DNA of 61,846 bases, taken from assembly GCA_030835025.1 (NCBI GenBank), contig JAUQWS010000109.1, positions 1 through 61,846 on the forward strand. The letters run 5' to 3'. Origin of the DNA: Ignavibacteria bacterium (GTDB lineage Bacteria > Bacteroidota > Ignavibacteria > Tepidaquicellales > OLB5). The position numbers were made by a program, and so were the translations under genes. The notes under the pieces are model-generated. The model saw only the letters and a program-made list of their open reading frames with translations. It ran no database searches and was not told the origin of the DNA. Of this stretch, positions 24,068 to 33,150 are shown piece after piece (the first letter of the stretch is position 1; each line of letters begins with the position of its first letter).

Positions 24068-25405
24068 ATGCTTATATACAGGTACATTTTAAAGGCACAT
24101 TTTGCTCCGTTTTTTATATCTTTTTTTATAATTATTTTTGTATTCACCTTTCAGTTTATCTATAAATACATAGATAACCTGGTAGGTAAAGGCTTAAGCT
24201 GGTGGGTTATATCCCAGCTTATCGTACTGAATCTGGCATGGATGGTGACCCTGGCGGGTCCCATGGCGGTTTTAGTCGCAACACTGATGGCCTTTGGTTC
24301 TTTGTCATCTACGAACGAAACAACTGTTATGAGGGCTTCGGGTCTGAGTACTTTGAAATTGATCTTTCCTGTACTATTGATCTCCGGGATATTGTGCTAC
24401 GGTTTGATCCTGTTCAACAACATAGTGCTTCCGGAGGCGAATCACAGAACAAGGATTTTGATGACTGATATCCAGCGTACCAGGCCGACTTTTGTTATTG
24501 AAGCAGGCAGGTTCACTGACGATATTAGCGGTTACAATCTGCTTGTAAAAAAGACATTTGAAAATTCAAATAAACTGGAAGGTGTGTTCATTATTGATAA
24601 CTCAAACCAGGTTTATTCAAATACTCTAACTGCTGATAGCGGCGAAATAAACTTCTCAAAAGATTATTCAAAAGTTGTTCTTGATCTTTACAATGGCGAA
24701 ATTCACCAGATCGAGAAGAAAAATCCAAAAGGAGACTACCGCAGGATCAAATTTACAAAGCATATAGTCAACATTGATGCCCAGGGTTTCGGATTCAACC
24801 GCTCTGAGGATAATGCGTTATCCAGGGGAGACCGGGAATTGAGCTCTGACTCAATGAGAAGTATCATATCTAACATCCAAAGGAATTTTGAAATGGATAT
24901 AAGCAGTTCTATTCTCCAGGTCCGGCAGCTTGCAAATGACTTCCGCAGCTTCAAGTATGATACTACAGTAACTGATACTATTGGTTTTAAGCAAACTCAA
25001 TTGACTATACAATCGCTTATGAACAGGTTCAAGGGTTTTAAAGGAAAGCTCTTGAGCCAGAAACAGGTCATAGCTGCAAACCGCAAACAAACTGATTCTC
25101 TGCTTGTAGAGATTTATAAGAAATACTCAATTCCGTTTGCCTGTGTTGTATTTGTAGTGATAGGGGCTCCTCTTGGGATATTGACAAAGAGAGGGGGATT
25201 TGGTGTAGCCGCTGGAATGAGCCTGGGATTTTTCCTGTTATATTGGGCTTGTTTGATAGGTGGCGAGAAACTTGCAGATAGAGAGTTGTTAAGTCCGTTT
25301 TTGAGTATGTGGGTTGCTAATATAGTTTTAGGTTTAGCAGGCATTTATTTGGTGTTCAGGGATAGCTTAAACATTAAGAGATTGTTCAGAGTGAAAACAA
25401 TTTAG
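24068..25405 (+). CDS. LptF/LptG-family LPS export permease
   Basis: Inner-membrane half of the Lpt transporter that moves LPS from the inner membrane to the periplasmic bridge. The 445-residue protein has the family layout: transmembrane helices at about 10-30, 45-75 and 97-117, a periplasmic beta-jellyroll (about 125-345), and three C-terminal helices (about 355-435). Motifs MLIYRYILKAHFAPF, AGPMAVLVATLMAFG and PLGILTKRGGFGVAAGMSLG are diagnostic. I cannot say if it is LptF or LptG. TATATTTG at 24044-24051 is a likely -7 element, which places the transcript start just before the ATG. The SRP RNA follows directly. Confidence 0.9.
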   Translation: MLIYRYILKAHFAPFFISFFIIIFVFTFQFIYKYIDNLVGKGLSWWVISQLIVLNLAWMVTLAGPMAVLVATLMAFGSLSSTNETTVMRASGLSTLKLIFPVLLISGILCYGLILFNNIVLPEANHRTRILMTDIQRTRPTFVIEAGRFTDDISGYNLLVKKTFENSNKLEGVFIIDNSNQVYSNTLTADSGEINFSKDYSKVVLDLYNGEIHQIEKKNPKGDYRRIKFTKHIVNIDAQGFGFNRSEDNALSRGDRELSSDSMRSIISNIQRNFEMDISSSILQVRQLANDFRSFKYDTTVTDTIGFKQTQLTIQSLMNRFKGFKGKLLSQKQVIAANRKQTDSLLVEIYKKYSIPFACVVFVVIGAPLGILTKRGGFGVAAGMSLGFFLLYWACLIGGEKLADRELLSPFLSMWVANIVLGLAGIYLVFRDSLNIKRLFRVKTI

Positions 25406-25412
25406 TTATTTT

Positions 25413-25509
25413 AAGTCAAGTCCCGGGCAACAGTCTTTTGCCCAACTCCGCCAGGTCTGAAAGGAAGCAACGGTAAGCAAAAGATTGTGTGATCCGGGAT
25501 ACTTGACTT
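25413..25509 (+). ncRNA. ffs: Bacterial small SRP RNA (4.5S RNA)
   Basis: The RNA scaffold of the signal recognition particle that binds Ffh and targets membrane proteins. The conserved apical motif is present (CCAGGTCTGAAAGG followed by AAGCAACGG at about 25451-25473). The outer stem is perfect: AAGTCAAGT (25413-25421) with ACTTGACTT (25501-25509), continued by CCCGGG/CCGGG pairings. The final T run (25508-25514) serves as terminator. It is the short form without an Alu domain, about 97 nt. Confidence 0.96.
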
Positions 25510-25542
25510 TTTTTATGTCATCATCTTATAGTAAATTATAAT

Positions 25543-26547
25543 ATGGATAAATCAAGAGTATTAATATCGGGATTGGGCGGTATTGCACAGATTGCTCATC
25601 TCCCAATTCTGTCAAGAATGCCGGATATTGAAATAGCAGGTGTTTGCGATATTGATAAATCAAAAGCAAAATCTGTGGCTCAGAAATACGGCGTCAAGAA
25701 CTGCTTTTCTGATTATGACAAAATGCTCGATGAAACAGAAGCCGATTGTATCGTCATTACTTCTCCCAACAGCGTGCATAAAGAGCAGGCGCTTAAAGGT
25801 TTCGAACGCGGTTTGAATATTCTTGTCGAAAAGCCGGTTGCAAGGAATTATGAAGAGGCGAAGACCATAGTTGAAGCTTCAAAAAAGTCCGGGAAGGCAC
25901 TGATGATCGGTATGAACAACCGATTTAGACCGGATCTAATGATGCAGGAAAGCTTTGTATCAGCCGGAGAGCTCGGAGAAATATTCTATATCAAAACCGG
26001 TTTTCTTAAGAAAAGAAGCACTGTTGAGAAGTGGTCAGTTAACAAAGCTGAATCCGGTGGCGGCGTGTTCATTGATCTTGGAATAGTTATGCTTGATATA
26101 GCATTGTGGATAATGAAATTCCCGAAAGTGAAGAGTGTCACCGCTGTTAATTATTATCATACATTTAAAGATGTGGAGGACTCATCATTTGTATTGCTTC
26201 GTTTTGCCAATGATGCAACGGTAACGATAGAAACAAGCTGGACTCTTCACAGGGAAAATGATCTCTTCTACTGTAATGTTTACGGAAAAGAGGGAAGTGC
26301 GAACATCAATCCCTTAAGTATTTACAAGCATATGCACGGAACACTTGTGAATGTTACTCCCTTAAAGATGGAAAAACCGGCCAATATCTTCAAAAGATCG
26401 TACGAATATGAGCTGAGCCATTTCATTAATTCAGTACGCAACAATACTAAGATCGTATCCGATGGAAATGAAGCGCTGGAAAGAATGAGGATTGTTGACG
26501 CTGTTTATAACTCCGCAAAACTAGGCAAAGAGATTGTATTCAAGTAG
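25543..26547 (+). CDS. Gfo/Idh/MocA family oxidoreductase
   Basis: A 334-residue NAD(P)-dependent sugar or inositol dehydrogenase-type enzyme. The N-terminal Rossmann fold begins with VLISGLGGIAQIAHLPIL, and CDIDKSKAKSVAQKYG follows; the family motif EKPVARNYEEA carries the active-site Lys of EKP. The C-terminal domain (about 125-334) has the GGGVFIDLGIVMLDIALWI motif, which keeps the catalytic His position as Asp/Leu rather than the usual H, so activity may be altered. The substrate is not evident. It is 34 nt after the SRP RNA and 8 nt before the 26556 gene, an operon pair. Confidence 0.9.
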   Translation: MDKSRVLISGLGGIAQIAHLPILSRMPDIEIAGVCDIDKSKAKSVAQKYGVKNCFSDYDKMLDETEADCIVITSPNSVHKEQALKGFERGLNILVEKPVARNYEEAKTIVEASKKSGKALMIGMNNRFRPDLMMQESFVSAGELGEIFYIKTGFLKKRSTVEKWSVNKAESGGGVFIDLGIVMLDIALWIMKFPKVKSVTAVNYYHTFKDVEDSSFVLLRFANDATVTIETSWTLHRENDLFYCNVYGKEGSANINPLSIYKHMHGTLVNVTPLKMEKPANIFKRSYEYELSHFINSVRNNTKIVSDGNEALERMRIVDAVYNSAKLGKEIVFK

Positions 26548-26555
26548 ATTTATAT

Positions 26556-27422
26556 ATGAAGGATAAGTCAGATAACAAGACAATAGGAGTTATAGGTTCT
26601 GGGACAATGGGAAGCGGAATAGCTTCTGCCTGCGCAATAAGTGGTTACAGGACTCTGATCTATGACATAAATGCTGATATCCTGAACAGATCTAAGGCTT
26701 CCATTGAAAAGGAATTTGCCAGGCTTAAAGAAAAGGGCAAGATTGATAATGCAAGATTTAATTCTGCATTAAGAAATCTTGAGTTTACTGTAGGATTTGA
26801 CAAACTTTCAGAATGTGATATCATTATTGAGGCTGCCATTGAAAATATTGATCTTAAAAAGAAATTATATAAGGATCTGAACGATCTGTGCAACCCCGAT
26901 ACGATCCTTGCCACAAATACTTCGTCACTTTCTGTTACGTCAATATCCACTGCAGTTGTAAACAATCCCTCGAGAGTAGTTGGAATGCACTTCTTTAACC
27001 CGGCAAATATAATGAAGCTGGTTGAAGTTGTGAAAGGAGAGTTTACTTCTGAAACAGTGTTGAAAACCGTTTCTGAGTTCTGCATAACGCTTGGCAAAGT
27101 ACCGGTAATGTGTAAGGATACTCCGGCATTTATAGTAAACAGGGTGGCACGTGCGTTTTATGGCGAGTCTCTTAAGATTATGGGTGAAGAGAATATCGGT
27201 CCGAAACTTATTGATGAAATTATGAAAGATGAGGGTGGTTTTGCAATGGGTCCGTTTGAACTGATGGATCTGATCGGGATTGACGTTAATCTCTCGGTAA
27301 CAAAGTCAGTTTATGAAGCGTTCTTTTACGACCAGAAATATAAACCCAGCCCGATTCAGCAGAAGATGGTTGATTCAAGTTTACTGGGCAGAAAAACAGG
27401 TCAGGGATTTTACAGATATTAA
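26556..27422 (+). CDS. hbd: 3-hydroxybutyryl-CoA dehydrogenase-like enzyme
   Basis: NAD-dependent oxidation or reduction of 3-hydroxyacyl-CoA, as in butyrate or poly-hydroxybutyrate metabolism and beta-oxidation. The 288-residue protein has the NAD motif GVIGSGTMGSGIASA, the catalytic His in VVGMHFFNPANIMKLVEVV, and a C-terminal domain beginning around CKDTPAFIVNRV. Length matches the single-domain enzyme rather than FadB. It is co-directional with the upstream oxidoreductase (8-nt gap). The etfBA genes at 54238 and the acsA gene are other acyl-CoA functions in the window but are not linked. Confidence 0.93.
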   Translation: MKDKSDNKTIGVIGSGTMGSGIASACAISGYRTLIYDINADILNRSKASIEKEFARLKEKGKIDNARFNSALRNLEFTVGFDKLSECDIIIEAAIENIDLKKKLYKDLNDLCNPDTILATNTSSLSVTSISTAVVNNPSRVVGMHFFNPANIMKLVEVVKGEFTSETVLKTVSEFCITLGKVPVMCKDTPAFIVNRVARAFYGESLKIMGEENIGPKLIDEIMKDEGGFAMGPFELMDLIGIDVNLSVTKSVYEAFFYDQKYKPSPIQQKMVDSSLLGRKTGQGFYRY

Positions 27423-27581
27423 CCTGTTCATCACTTTACCCTTCCTCAACAAAAAAGTTTTCTGAAAGATAAAATACGTTTTGATTGTGATAATGGTTAG
27501 ATTGATTCTTCGTTCTTCGGATTTTCCAATTTCTTAAGTACATTAATTTCATTATCTTTACTGTAAATAAAGGCAAATTAA

Positions 27582-27896
27582 ATGCAGACATTTCTTAAGA
27601 TATTAGGATTCATAACAATATTCATCGGAATAATTGCAGGGATCTACGTAATCTCTGATGCACTGAGCCTTTACGCTAGCCTTAAGGGAGCACCTAATCC
27701 CTATATGGAGCAGGTTTACATGATAAAGATAGTTGCCGGGGGTGCGATTATACTTACATCAATCGTTTCGGGAATGCTGTATTTGAGCTTTGGAATTGTG
27801 ATAGAACTTCTTGACAGCCTTAATCATCGTATTATAATGTTCCTGGATGCCGTTGAAAAATCAAAGAATCCTGATAAAGACGAGTTCAGTTATTAA
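27582..27896 (+). CDS. Small membrane protein of unknown function
   Basis: A 104-residue protein with two hydrophobic segments: about 5-28 and 47-72. Between them is a short loop with ASLKGAPNPYMEQ, and the tail is charged (EKSKNPDKDEF). Both ends are probably on the same side of the inner membrane. No family is recognised. The ATG at 27582 follows TAAAGGC, a weak ribosome-binding sequence. It stands alone between hbd and a convergent SRPBCC gene. Confidence 0.55.
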   Translation: MQTFLKILGFITIFIGIIAGIYVISDALSLYASLKGAPNPYMEQVYMIKIVAGGAIILTSIVSGMLYLSFGIVIELLDSLNHRIIMFLDAVEKSKNPDKDEFSY

Positions 27897-27913
27897 TACA
27901 CTGTTTGATGCAA

Positions 27914-28336
27914 TCACAGTTCTTCAGTGTACTTTTTAAAGTTGTCAAGAATGGACTGCCAGCCCTGTTTTTGCATTTCAACTGGATTTGTGTCTTCAGC
28001 TTCGAAAACCGTTTTCACTTTTGTTTGATTCCCGTTAGATTCAAAAGTTACATTTACTTTTCTGCCGTCACCCATAGTGTATGAAATCAGTTCATTTTTC
28101 CTTACGTCATCATAAATACCTTCAAAATCAAATCCGGCACTGCCATCCTTAGCCTCCATTCTGGATTGAAATCTTCCGCCTTTTCGAAGATCATTCTCAG
28201 CTCTCGGTGTATGCCAGTCTTCCGAAGCACTATTCCATTTTACAATATGTTCGGGAGCCGTCCAAAAATTCCATACCTTTTCGACGGGAGCGTTTACTGT
28301 TGTACCTATTGAAATTTTCGTTTTTTCGTTTGACAT
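27914..28336 (-). CDS. SRPBCC (AHSA1-like) family protein
   Basis: A 140-residue single-domain START/Bet v1-like protein of the Aha1 C-terminal type. The opening ISIGTTVNAPVEKVWNFWTAPEHIVKWN is the family signature; then FDFEGIYDDV, ISYTMGDGRKVNVTFE, and the last helix WQSILDNFKKYTEEL. Such proteins bind hydrophobic ligands; many small bacterial members are of unknown role. It is complete and ends 17 nt from the convergent membrane-protein gene. It lies in the same direction as the DinB-family gene at 28479 but is separated from it by 142 nt. Confidence 0.92.
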   Translation of the reverse strand: MSNEKTKISIGTTVNAPVEKVWNFWTAPEHIVKWNSASEDWHTPRAENDLRKGGRFQSRMEAKDGSAGFDFEGIYDDVRKNELISYTMGDGRKVNVTFESNGNQTKVKTVFEAEDTNPVEMQKQGWQSILDNFKKYTEEL

Positions 28337-28478
28337 AGCTGTTAATTGATTTGATGTTCTTTTAAAAATAGCAATTACAGTTTGAATTTTAATTAGTAAT
28401 TACGTCAATCGTCTGTGTAGTATAGGGAATCTCCGGGGTTTAGAATTATCCGTTGTTTTGTGACCATTGACAATATCC

Positions 28479-29021
28479 CTACAGTTGTACATTAGTTTGG
28501 GATACCCATATCGGTAAATCATGGTTAATCCTGCCCAGCATCATATTTAACTGTCCGGTGTGATGCATAACATGCCTCATATTGTACATTGTTATTTCAA
28601 ACATGCTGTAATCTCTCCACTGATTTTTCCATCTGTGAGCAGCTTTGGCTTCATCCATATCCATTAACAGCAATCTTAATTTATTCCTGCAGTGAGTAAC
28701 ATATTCCAGTAAGTCCTCTTTTGAAAATATGTTTTCAGGCAGTACATCGTCAATTTCTTCTTCCTTTATCTTGAATTTGTCAGGGGTTTTAAAATTTGCC
28801 GGGTCAGTATCAAGGTAATAATCTGTAAAGAATAATGTATGAAAAACTATATACCAGTAGCTGCTTCTTACTTCATCAATGTGTTTTGCATCTTTTGAAT
28901 CCTTTCCCGTAGAATAATTAAAGGTCCACAATTCATCGGGACATTTTTGAACGGCATTTTCAAACATATCAATTGCTGCGCCAAACTGTCTCCAGAGTTC
29001 CGTGTTAATTCTATTGATCAT
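28479..29021 (-). CDS. DinB-family protein
   Basis: A 180-residue four-helix-bundle protein of the DinB superfamily. Helix marks are LWRQFGAAIDMFENAV, YWYIVFHTLFFTDYYL with the His that supplies the first metal ligand, and the late NMRHVMHHTGQLNMMLGR with the paired histidines. This is the second of three DinB-family genes in the window. Function in thiol-linked detoxification is known for some family members and only possible here. CAAATATA at 29057-29064 (TATATTTG on the minus strand) is a plausible -7 element. Confidence 0.85.
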   Translation of the reverse strand: MINRINTELWRQFGAAIDMFENAVQKCPDELWTFNYSTGKDSKDAKHIDEVRSSYWYIVFHTLFFTDYYLDTDPANFKTPDKFKIKEEEIDDVLPENIFSKEDLLEYVTHCRNKLRLLLMDMDEAKAAHRWKNQWRDYSMFEITMYNMRHVMHHTGQLNMMLGRINHDLPIWVSQTNVQL

Positions 29022-29094
29022 TTACCTGAGTTTTAGGATTTGATTATTAATAAATGCAAATATAAAACATTTTATTTTCTATTTCACAGTCCAA

Positions 29095-29119
29095 TAAAAA
29101 AGCCCTGTAGAACAGGGCT
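29095..29119 (-). terminator. Terminator of the 29141-31165 gene
   Basis: On the minus strand: AGCCCTGT (29119-29112) with ACAGGGCT (29108-29101), a 3-nt loop, then six T residues (29100-29095). It sits 21 nt after the stop codon. Confidence 0.92.
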
Positions 29120-29140
29120 CTTAACAGAAATTAATAGAAT

Positions 29141-31165
29141 TTACTTAACCAATATCATTTTTCTGATATAGGTATAATCTTCGCTTTCAAGTTTATAGAA
29201 ATAAACTCCACTTGAGAGTTCCGAAGCATTAAAGTCATATGAATAACTCCCTGCCCCAAGGTTCCCATCGACCAGAGTTGATACAACCTTTCCGGTAATA
29301 TCATAAATATTCAGGGTTACATTCCCGGTCTTGGGAATATCGAACTTTATATTTGTAGTTGGATTAAACGGATTTGGATAATTCTGATACAGGTAATATG
29401 CAGTAGGCGTTTGGTTATTATTCTGCAAGCCAAGAAGACCTACGTTCACTGTCACAAATCTTACGTGAACAGGTGTTCCATTAGGTCCGTTACTTTGTAT
29501 TCGGACATTATATAATGCAGCAGGTACGCCCCCTGAAGTTCGTATTCTCAGCCTGAGAGAATCAGGAAACGATGTCAGTGAACTCTGCGGAATGTTTGTA
29601 GTTTTGTTAAGAAATGTTAACGTAATGGAGCCTAATCCGGGGTTAGGTACAGTTGCTGTAAAATTAACTGTATCACTGTACAGTTTGACTGCCGGAATGC
29701 TAACATTTACAAACTGACTGTCATTAGTCCCGTTCATTGAGACAGAAGCGGGATTGACCGTCATTGCATAATCAGGAAAATATCCCCCCATCGTCAAAAA
29801 CGTACAGTTTCTTCCGTCATACCAGGTAGCAAATCCGACTTTTGGATTAGCAGTTATCGCATCGTAATCACCCCTATAGCAAACACCGCTTCCGCAAGTG
29901 GGACAGGGGTATGAGAATGAGGAGTTTGAGACTTTTTGGCTGGTAGCCCAAGTCGTTCCCCCAGTTGTTGAGTAAGATGCCCAGACACTGGTCAGGAAAG
30001 CTGCAGGATTTTCTCTGTCGTCATACCACTTTACATACAATTTGCCTGTATTCCTTTCACACCAAACTGCCGGGAACCACTGGTCGCTTAATTGCGGGTT
30101 TGGATTATCATTAACCACGATGAAACTTGACCATGTAGAGCCCATGTCAGTTGAATACTGTAATTTTATATCAGGTTTGTTTCCATCGCCCGCAGGTATG
30201 TTAGATGAATAAACCAGGTATAATCTGCCTCTGAACGGGCCGTTGCTGTTATCCATTGCAATCATCGGGTAAGTACGATGCCTGCCGAAATTCACATGCA
30301 GTCTTCCTGAGGAAGAGCTCCATGAACCGCTGTACCCAGCAACTGTCAGGCTTGAAGCGGTTGCAAAAGTCATTCCTCCGTCAGTTGAGCGATGAAATGT
30401 ATATGTGGCTCCGGTTGCCGGACCGGTCGTGGTAACGGCAATTACGCAGCCACCATTGGTGGTTCCGTTTGGACCCACTGCGATCATAACTCCGGGTGCA
30501 GTGTGAGGAGATAAAGTAGCAGTAGTAGCCCAGGTTGCTCCATTATCAGTGCTTCTTGCAAACGGTGCACCTCCACTGCCGGTTATTGCGGCATAAACAA
30601 AATTTGCAAAGGGGCCTGTTCCGGTCTGCTCTGATGCCAGAGTATTCCTGTCAAATCCATTTACTGAAAGTACGGGTGCCATCCATGAAAGTCCGTTGTT
30701 TGTTGAACGGTGAACATATTGACCTGATACTCCGGAGCCGTATATCAATGTTCCGTTACTTAAGTAAGTGGACCACGGGTCACAGCACGTGCCGCTTGGG
30801 TAAGAGGGGTTGGTTACAGTCCAGTTAATCCCACCGTTAGTTGTTCTGTATCCGTTCTGAGGTGTTCCAGAGCCGTTCACGCTAGTGAAGATCCAAAGCG
30901 GGTTATTTGGATTTGTCACAACATTTGTTTCACAATTATCTATTCCCATATCGTAGTTATCAAAGCCCTGCAGGTCTGTGATAACATCATATTCCCCGCT
31001 TTGCTGATTTGCACTGAAATGAGTATGTGACTCTCTTGTTGGTTTATCTATGTTTGGATTGTCATCATATTCAAAATTATAACCATTATAATCCTGCGCC
31101 TGAAAAAGTATTATCCCGCAAATAGTAGTAATGCAAAGCAATAAAACTTTTGTAAGATTTTTCAT
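29141..31165 (-). CDS. Secreted Asp-box (BNR/sialidase-like propeller) protein with T9SS sorting domain
   Basis: A 674-residue extracellular protein. After a signal peptide (about 1-23, cleavage before QDYNGY) comes a beta-propeller with at least six Asp-box-like repeats (RSTNNGLSW, RSTDNGATW, RSTDGGMTF, YSTDMGSTW and two more), the fold of sialidases and other glycan-binding exo-enzymes. A paired-cysteine patch (CPTCGSGVCYRGDYD) lies at about residue 420. A linker of Ig-like character precedes the C-terminal Por sorting domain (about 592-674; NYPNPFNPTTNIKF, GVYFYKLESE, ending KMILVK), which directs export by type IX secretion. No sialidase Arg triad or RIP motif is evident, so the enzyme activity is open. 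It has its own terminator. Confidence 0.85.
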   Translation of the reverse strand: MKNLTKVLLLCITTICGIILFQAQDYNGYNFEYDDNPNIDKPTRESHTHFSANQQSGEYDVITDLQGFDNYDMGIDNCETNVVTNPNNPLWIFTSVNGSGTPQNGYRTTNGGINWTVTNPSYPSGTCCDPWSTYLSNGTLIYGSGVSGQYVHRSTNNGLSWMAPVLSVNGFDRNTLASEQTGTGPFANFVYAAITGSGGAPFARSTDNGATWATTATLSPHTAPGVMIAVGPNGTTNGGCVIAVTTTGPATGATYTFHRSTDGGMTFATASSLTVAGYSGSWSSSSGRLHVNFGRHRTYPMIAMDNSNGPFRGRLYLVYSSNIPAGDGNKPDIKLQYSTDMGSTWSSFIVVNDNPNPQLSDQWFPAVWCERNTGKLYVKWYDDRENPAAFLTSVWASYSTTGGTTWATSQKVSNSSFSYPCPTCGSGVCYRGDYDAITANPKVGFATWYDGRNCTFLTMGGYFPDYAMTVNPASVSMNGTNDSQFVNVSIPAVKLYSDTVNFTATVPNPGLGSITLTFLNKTTNIPQSSLTSFPDSLRLRIRTSGGVPAALYNVRIQSNGPNGTPVHVRFVTVNVGLLGLQNNNQTPTAYYLYQNYPNPFNPTTNIKFDIPKTGNVTLNIYDITGKVVSTLVDGNLGAGSYSYDFNASELSSGVYFYKLESEDYTYIRKMILVK

Positions 31166-31360
31166 TTGTGATATATTTTGGTTCGTAAAATCTGTTATTA
31201 TAACATTAATATAATGAAATTAACTTTAAAAAAATTTCTGAAAAATTGTGTGTCGCCTATGGGTTTTATTCATATCTTTAATATTTGCCCAAATATCACT
31301 ATTTTTGTAATTCTATAAAATTGCAAGTTCTCCTTTTTGCGGGGGGTGCGCAGAATTATT

Positions 31361-31434
31361 GCCCACGTAGCTCAGTAGGATAGAGCGTCGGTTTCCTAAA
31401 CCGCAGGCCACAGGTTCGACTCCTGTCGTGGGTA
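31361..31434 (+). tRNA. tRNA-Arg (anticodon CCT)
   Basis: A 74-nt cloverleaf: acceptor GCCCACG with CGTGGGT, D stem GCTC/GAGC, anticodon loop TTCCTAA with anticodon CCT (decodes AGG), and T arm ACAGG-TTCGACT-CCTGT. The base after the acceptor stem is A, and CCA is not encoded. The bottom anticodon-stem pair is a T-C mismatch. TATTTTTG at 31300-31307 may be its -7 element. Confidence 0.95.
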
Positions 31435-31543
31435 CAATGAAAATGATCAGTTATCGAAGCGCAAATGGCAAATAATTGTCATTTCTTAACAAAAATGACC
31501 TTATATATTTTCTAAATCCGCAAATAGGGATAAGCAAGGTTCC

Positions 31544-32272
31544 ATGAATAAAGTCGCAGTAATCACGGGTGGAGTAAGAAGATTAGGAAGGCATATTTCG
31601 TACTATTTTGCATCGAAAGGATATGACCTTGCCGTTATCTACAATTCAAGTAATAAGTCTGAACTCGAAAAAACTTCGGATCATATTAGCTTGCTGAACA
31701 CAAAATTCAAGTTCTACAAATGCAATCTCGAAAATGTCAGTTCCGTTAAGAAGACTATCGAAAAAATAGGAAAAGATTTTGGGAAAATCGATGTATTGGT
31801 GAATAACGCCGGAATAATTAACAGGATAAAGCTGGAGGATTTAACGGAGAAACTCTTCAATAAGACAATCAATATAAATTTGAGGGCTCCGCTATTTGTA
31901 TCGCAAAGCGCGGTAAGATACCTGAAGAAATCCAAGAGTCCGGTGATTATAAATATTGCGTCACTTGGCGGTTTGCAGAACTGGAGCCGGTTCATTCCTT
32001 ATAGCGTTTCAAAAACTGCTCTGATAAAGTTGACGTATTTGCTTGCCCGCAGCCTGGCTCCGAAAATCAGAGTGAATGCAATAGCACCGGGCACAATAAT
32101 TATTGAAGGTGAAGAAGCAGGTACACCATCAAAGATTGATGTTTCAAAAATACCACTCAAAAAATACGGGAGTCCCGGGGACATAATTTCAGCGGTAGAT
32201 TTTATAGTGAATTGCGATTATCTGACGGGCCATGTGATACCAATAGACGGCGGAAGACTGATTAATAATTGA
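31544..32272 (+). CDS. SDR-family oxidoreductase, pteridine-reductase-like
   Basis: A 242-residue classical short-chain dehydrogenase. The cofactor loop is ITGGVRRLGRHI; the R-R in this position is the NADPH-type and recurs in FolM/PTR1-like pteridine reductases. NNAGIINR, the catalytic Ser (INIASL), and Tyr-Lys in PYSVSKTAL follow; the C-terminus has TGHVIPIDGG. Fatty-acid or sugar reductases remain possible. It begins 109 nt after tRNA-Arg and is the first gene of a long tight operon to DUF1460 (SDR-LOG-yicC-gmk-rpoZ-coaBC-udg-dnaB-DUF1460). Confidence 0.88.
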   Translation: MNKVAVITGGVRRLGRHISYYFASKGYDLAVIYNSSNKSELEKTSDHISLLNTKFKFYKCNLENVSSVKKTIEKIGKDFGKIDVLVNNAGIINRIKLEDLTEKLFNKTININLRAPLFVSQSAVRYLKKSKSPVIINIASLGGLQNWSRFIPYSVSKTALIKLTYLLARSLAPKIRVNAIAPGTIIIEGEEAGTPSKIDVSKIPLKKYGSPGDIISAVDFIVNCDYLTGHVIPIDGGRLINN

Positions 32273-32297
32273 ATGAAAGTTATATATTGCAATTGAA

Positions 32298-33122
32298 ATG
32301 AAAAAAGCTCCTAAGGCATATAACGATGAGAAGTTTCTTAACAGTCCTGCTGCAAGATCTTTAAGGATCCTTGCAGAATATATCGAACCTCAGTTAAGAT
32401 TCAGAAAAGAAAAGGTTAAAGACACAATTGTATTCTATGGTTCAGCCAGATTGCTATCCAAAAGAGCTGCAAATGGAAAGTTTAAAGATCTGATGAGGCT
32501 TAGGAAACCATCCAAAGAAAGAATTGAAGATGCAAAGATCGATATGGAAATGTCCCGATATTACGAAGATACAGTTGAGCTTGCCAGTTTAATTACTGAG
32601 TGGTCCATGAAACAGCATCCTGCAAACAGGTTTGTAGTTTGCTCCGGCGGGGGACCCGGCATTATGGAGGCATCAAACAAAGGTGCAAAGAAGGCAGGCG
32701 GCAAATCGGTTGGACTCAACATTAGTCTTCCTTTTGAACAAACGCCGAATCCTTATATTACTCCTTCGCTTAATTTTGAATTCCACTACTTTTTCATGCG
32801 TAAATTCTGGTTCGCTTACCTGGCAAAGGCATTAGTAATAATGCCGGGGGGATTTGGCACTATGGATGAATTGTTTGAACTTCTGACACTGGTTCAAACA
32901 AAGAAGATCAGAAAGAAGATGCCTATTGTAATATATGACAGCAAATTCTGGGAGAAGGTATTCAATTTTCAGGAACTTGTACGAACGGGACTCATTGCAA
33001 AAGAAGATATGAAGCTGTTCTATGTTGCAGATTCAGTTCAGGAAGCATTCCGTTACCTTAAAAATGAATTAAGCAAAATATACCTGATGAAACCCGTTAG
33101 TTTGTTCAATCACATTAAATAG
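32298..33122 (+). CDS. LOG family protein (lysine decarboxylase-like Rossmann protein)
   Basis: LOG proteins hydrolyse nucleoside 5'-monophosphates at the N-glycosidic bond, releasing cytokinin-type bases; many bacterial members have other or unknown targets. The 274-residue protein has both signature motifs: CSGGGPGIMEASNKGAK and MPGGFGTMDELFELLT, and the Rossmann core between. An N-terminal extension of about 50 residues is present, as in the longer TIGR00730-type members. It lies 25 nt after the SDR gene and 28 nt before yicC. Confidence 0.9.
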   Translation: MKKAPKAYNDEKFLNSPAARSLRILAEYIEPQLRFRKEKVKDTIVFYGSARLLSKRAANGKFKDLMRLRKPSKERIEDAKIDMEMSRYYEDTVELASLITEWSMKQHPANRFVVCSGGGPGIMEASNKGAKKAGGKSVGLNISLPFEQTPNPYITPSLNFEFHYFFMRKFWFAYLAKALVIMPGGFGTMDELFELLTLVQTKKIRKKMPIVIYDSKFWEKVFNFQELVRTGLIAKEDMKLFYVADSVQEAFRYLKNELSKIYLMKPVSLFNHIK

Positions 33123-33150
33123 AAATTTAAAAAAAACATAAAGAGAAATA

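Noticed and set aside
24001-24147. Longer start for the minus-strand methyltransferase
   Set aside because: It would overlap the LptF/G permease gene by 80 nt and add a hydrophobic stretch not found in the family; the ATG at 24000 fits better.
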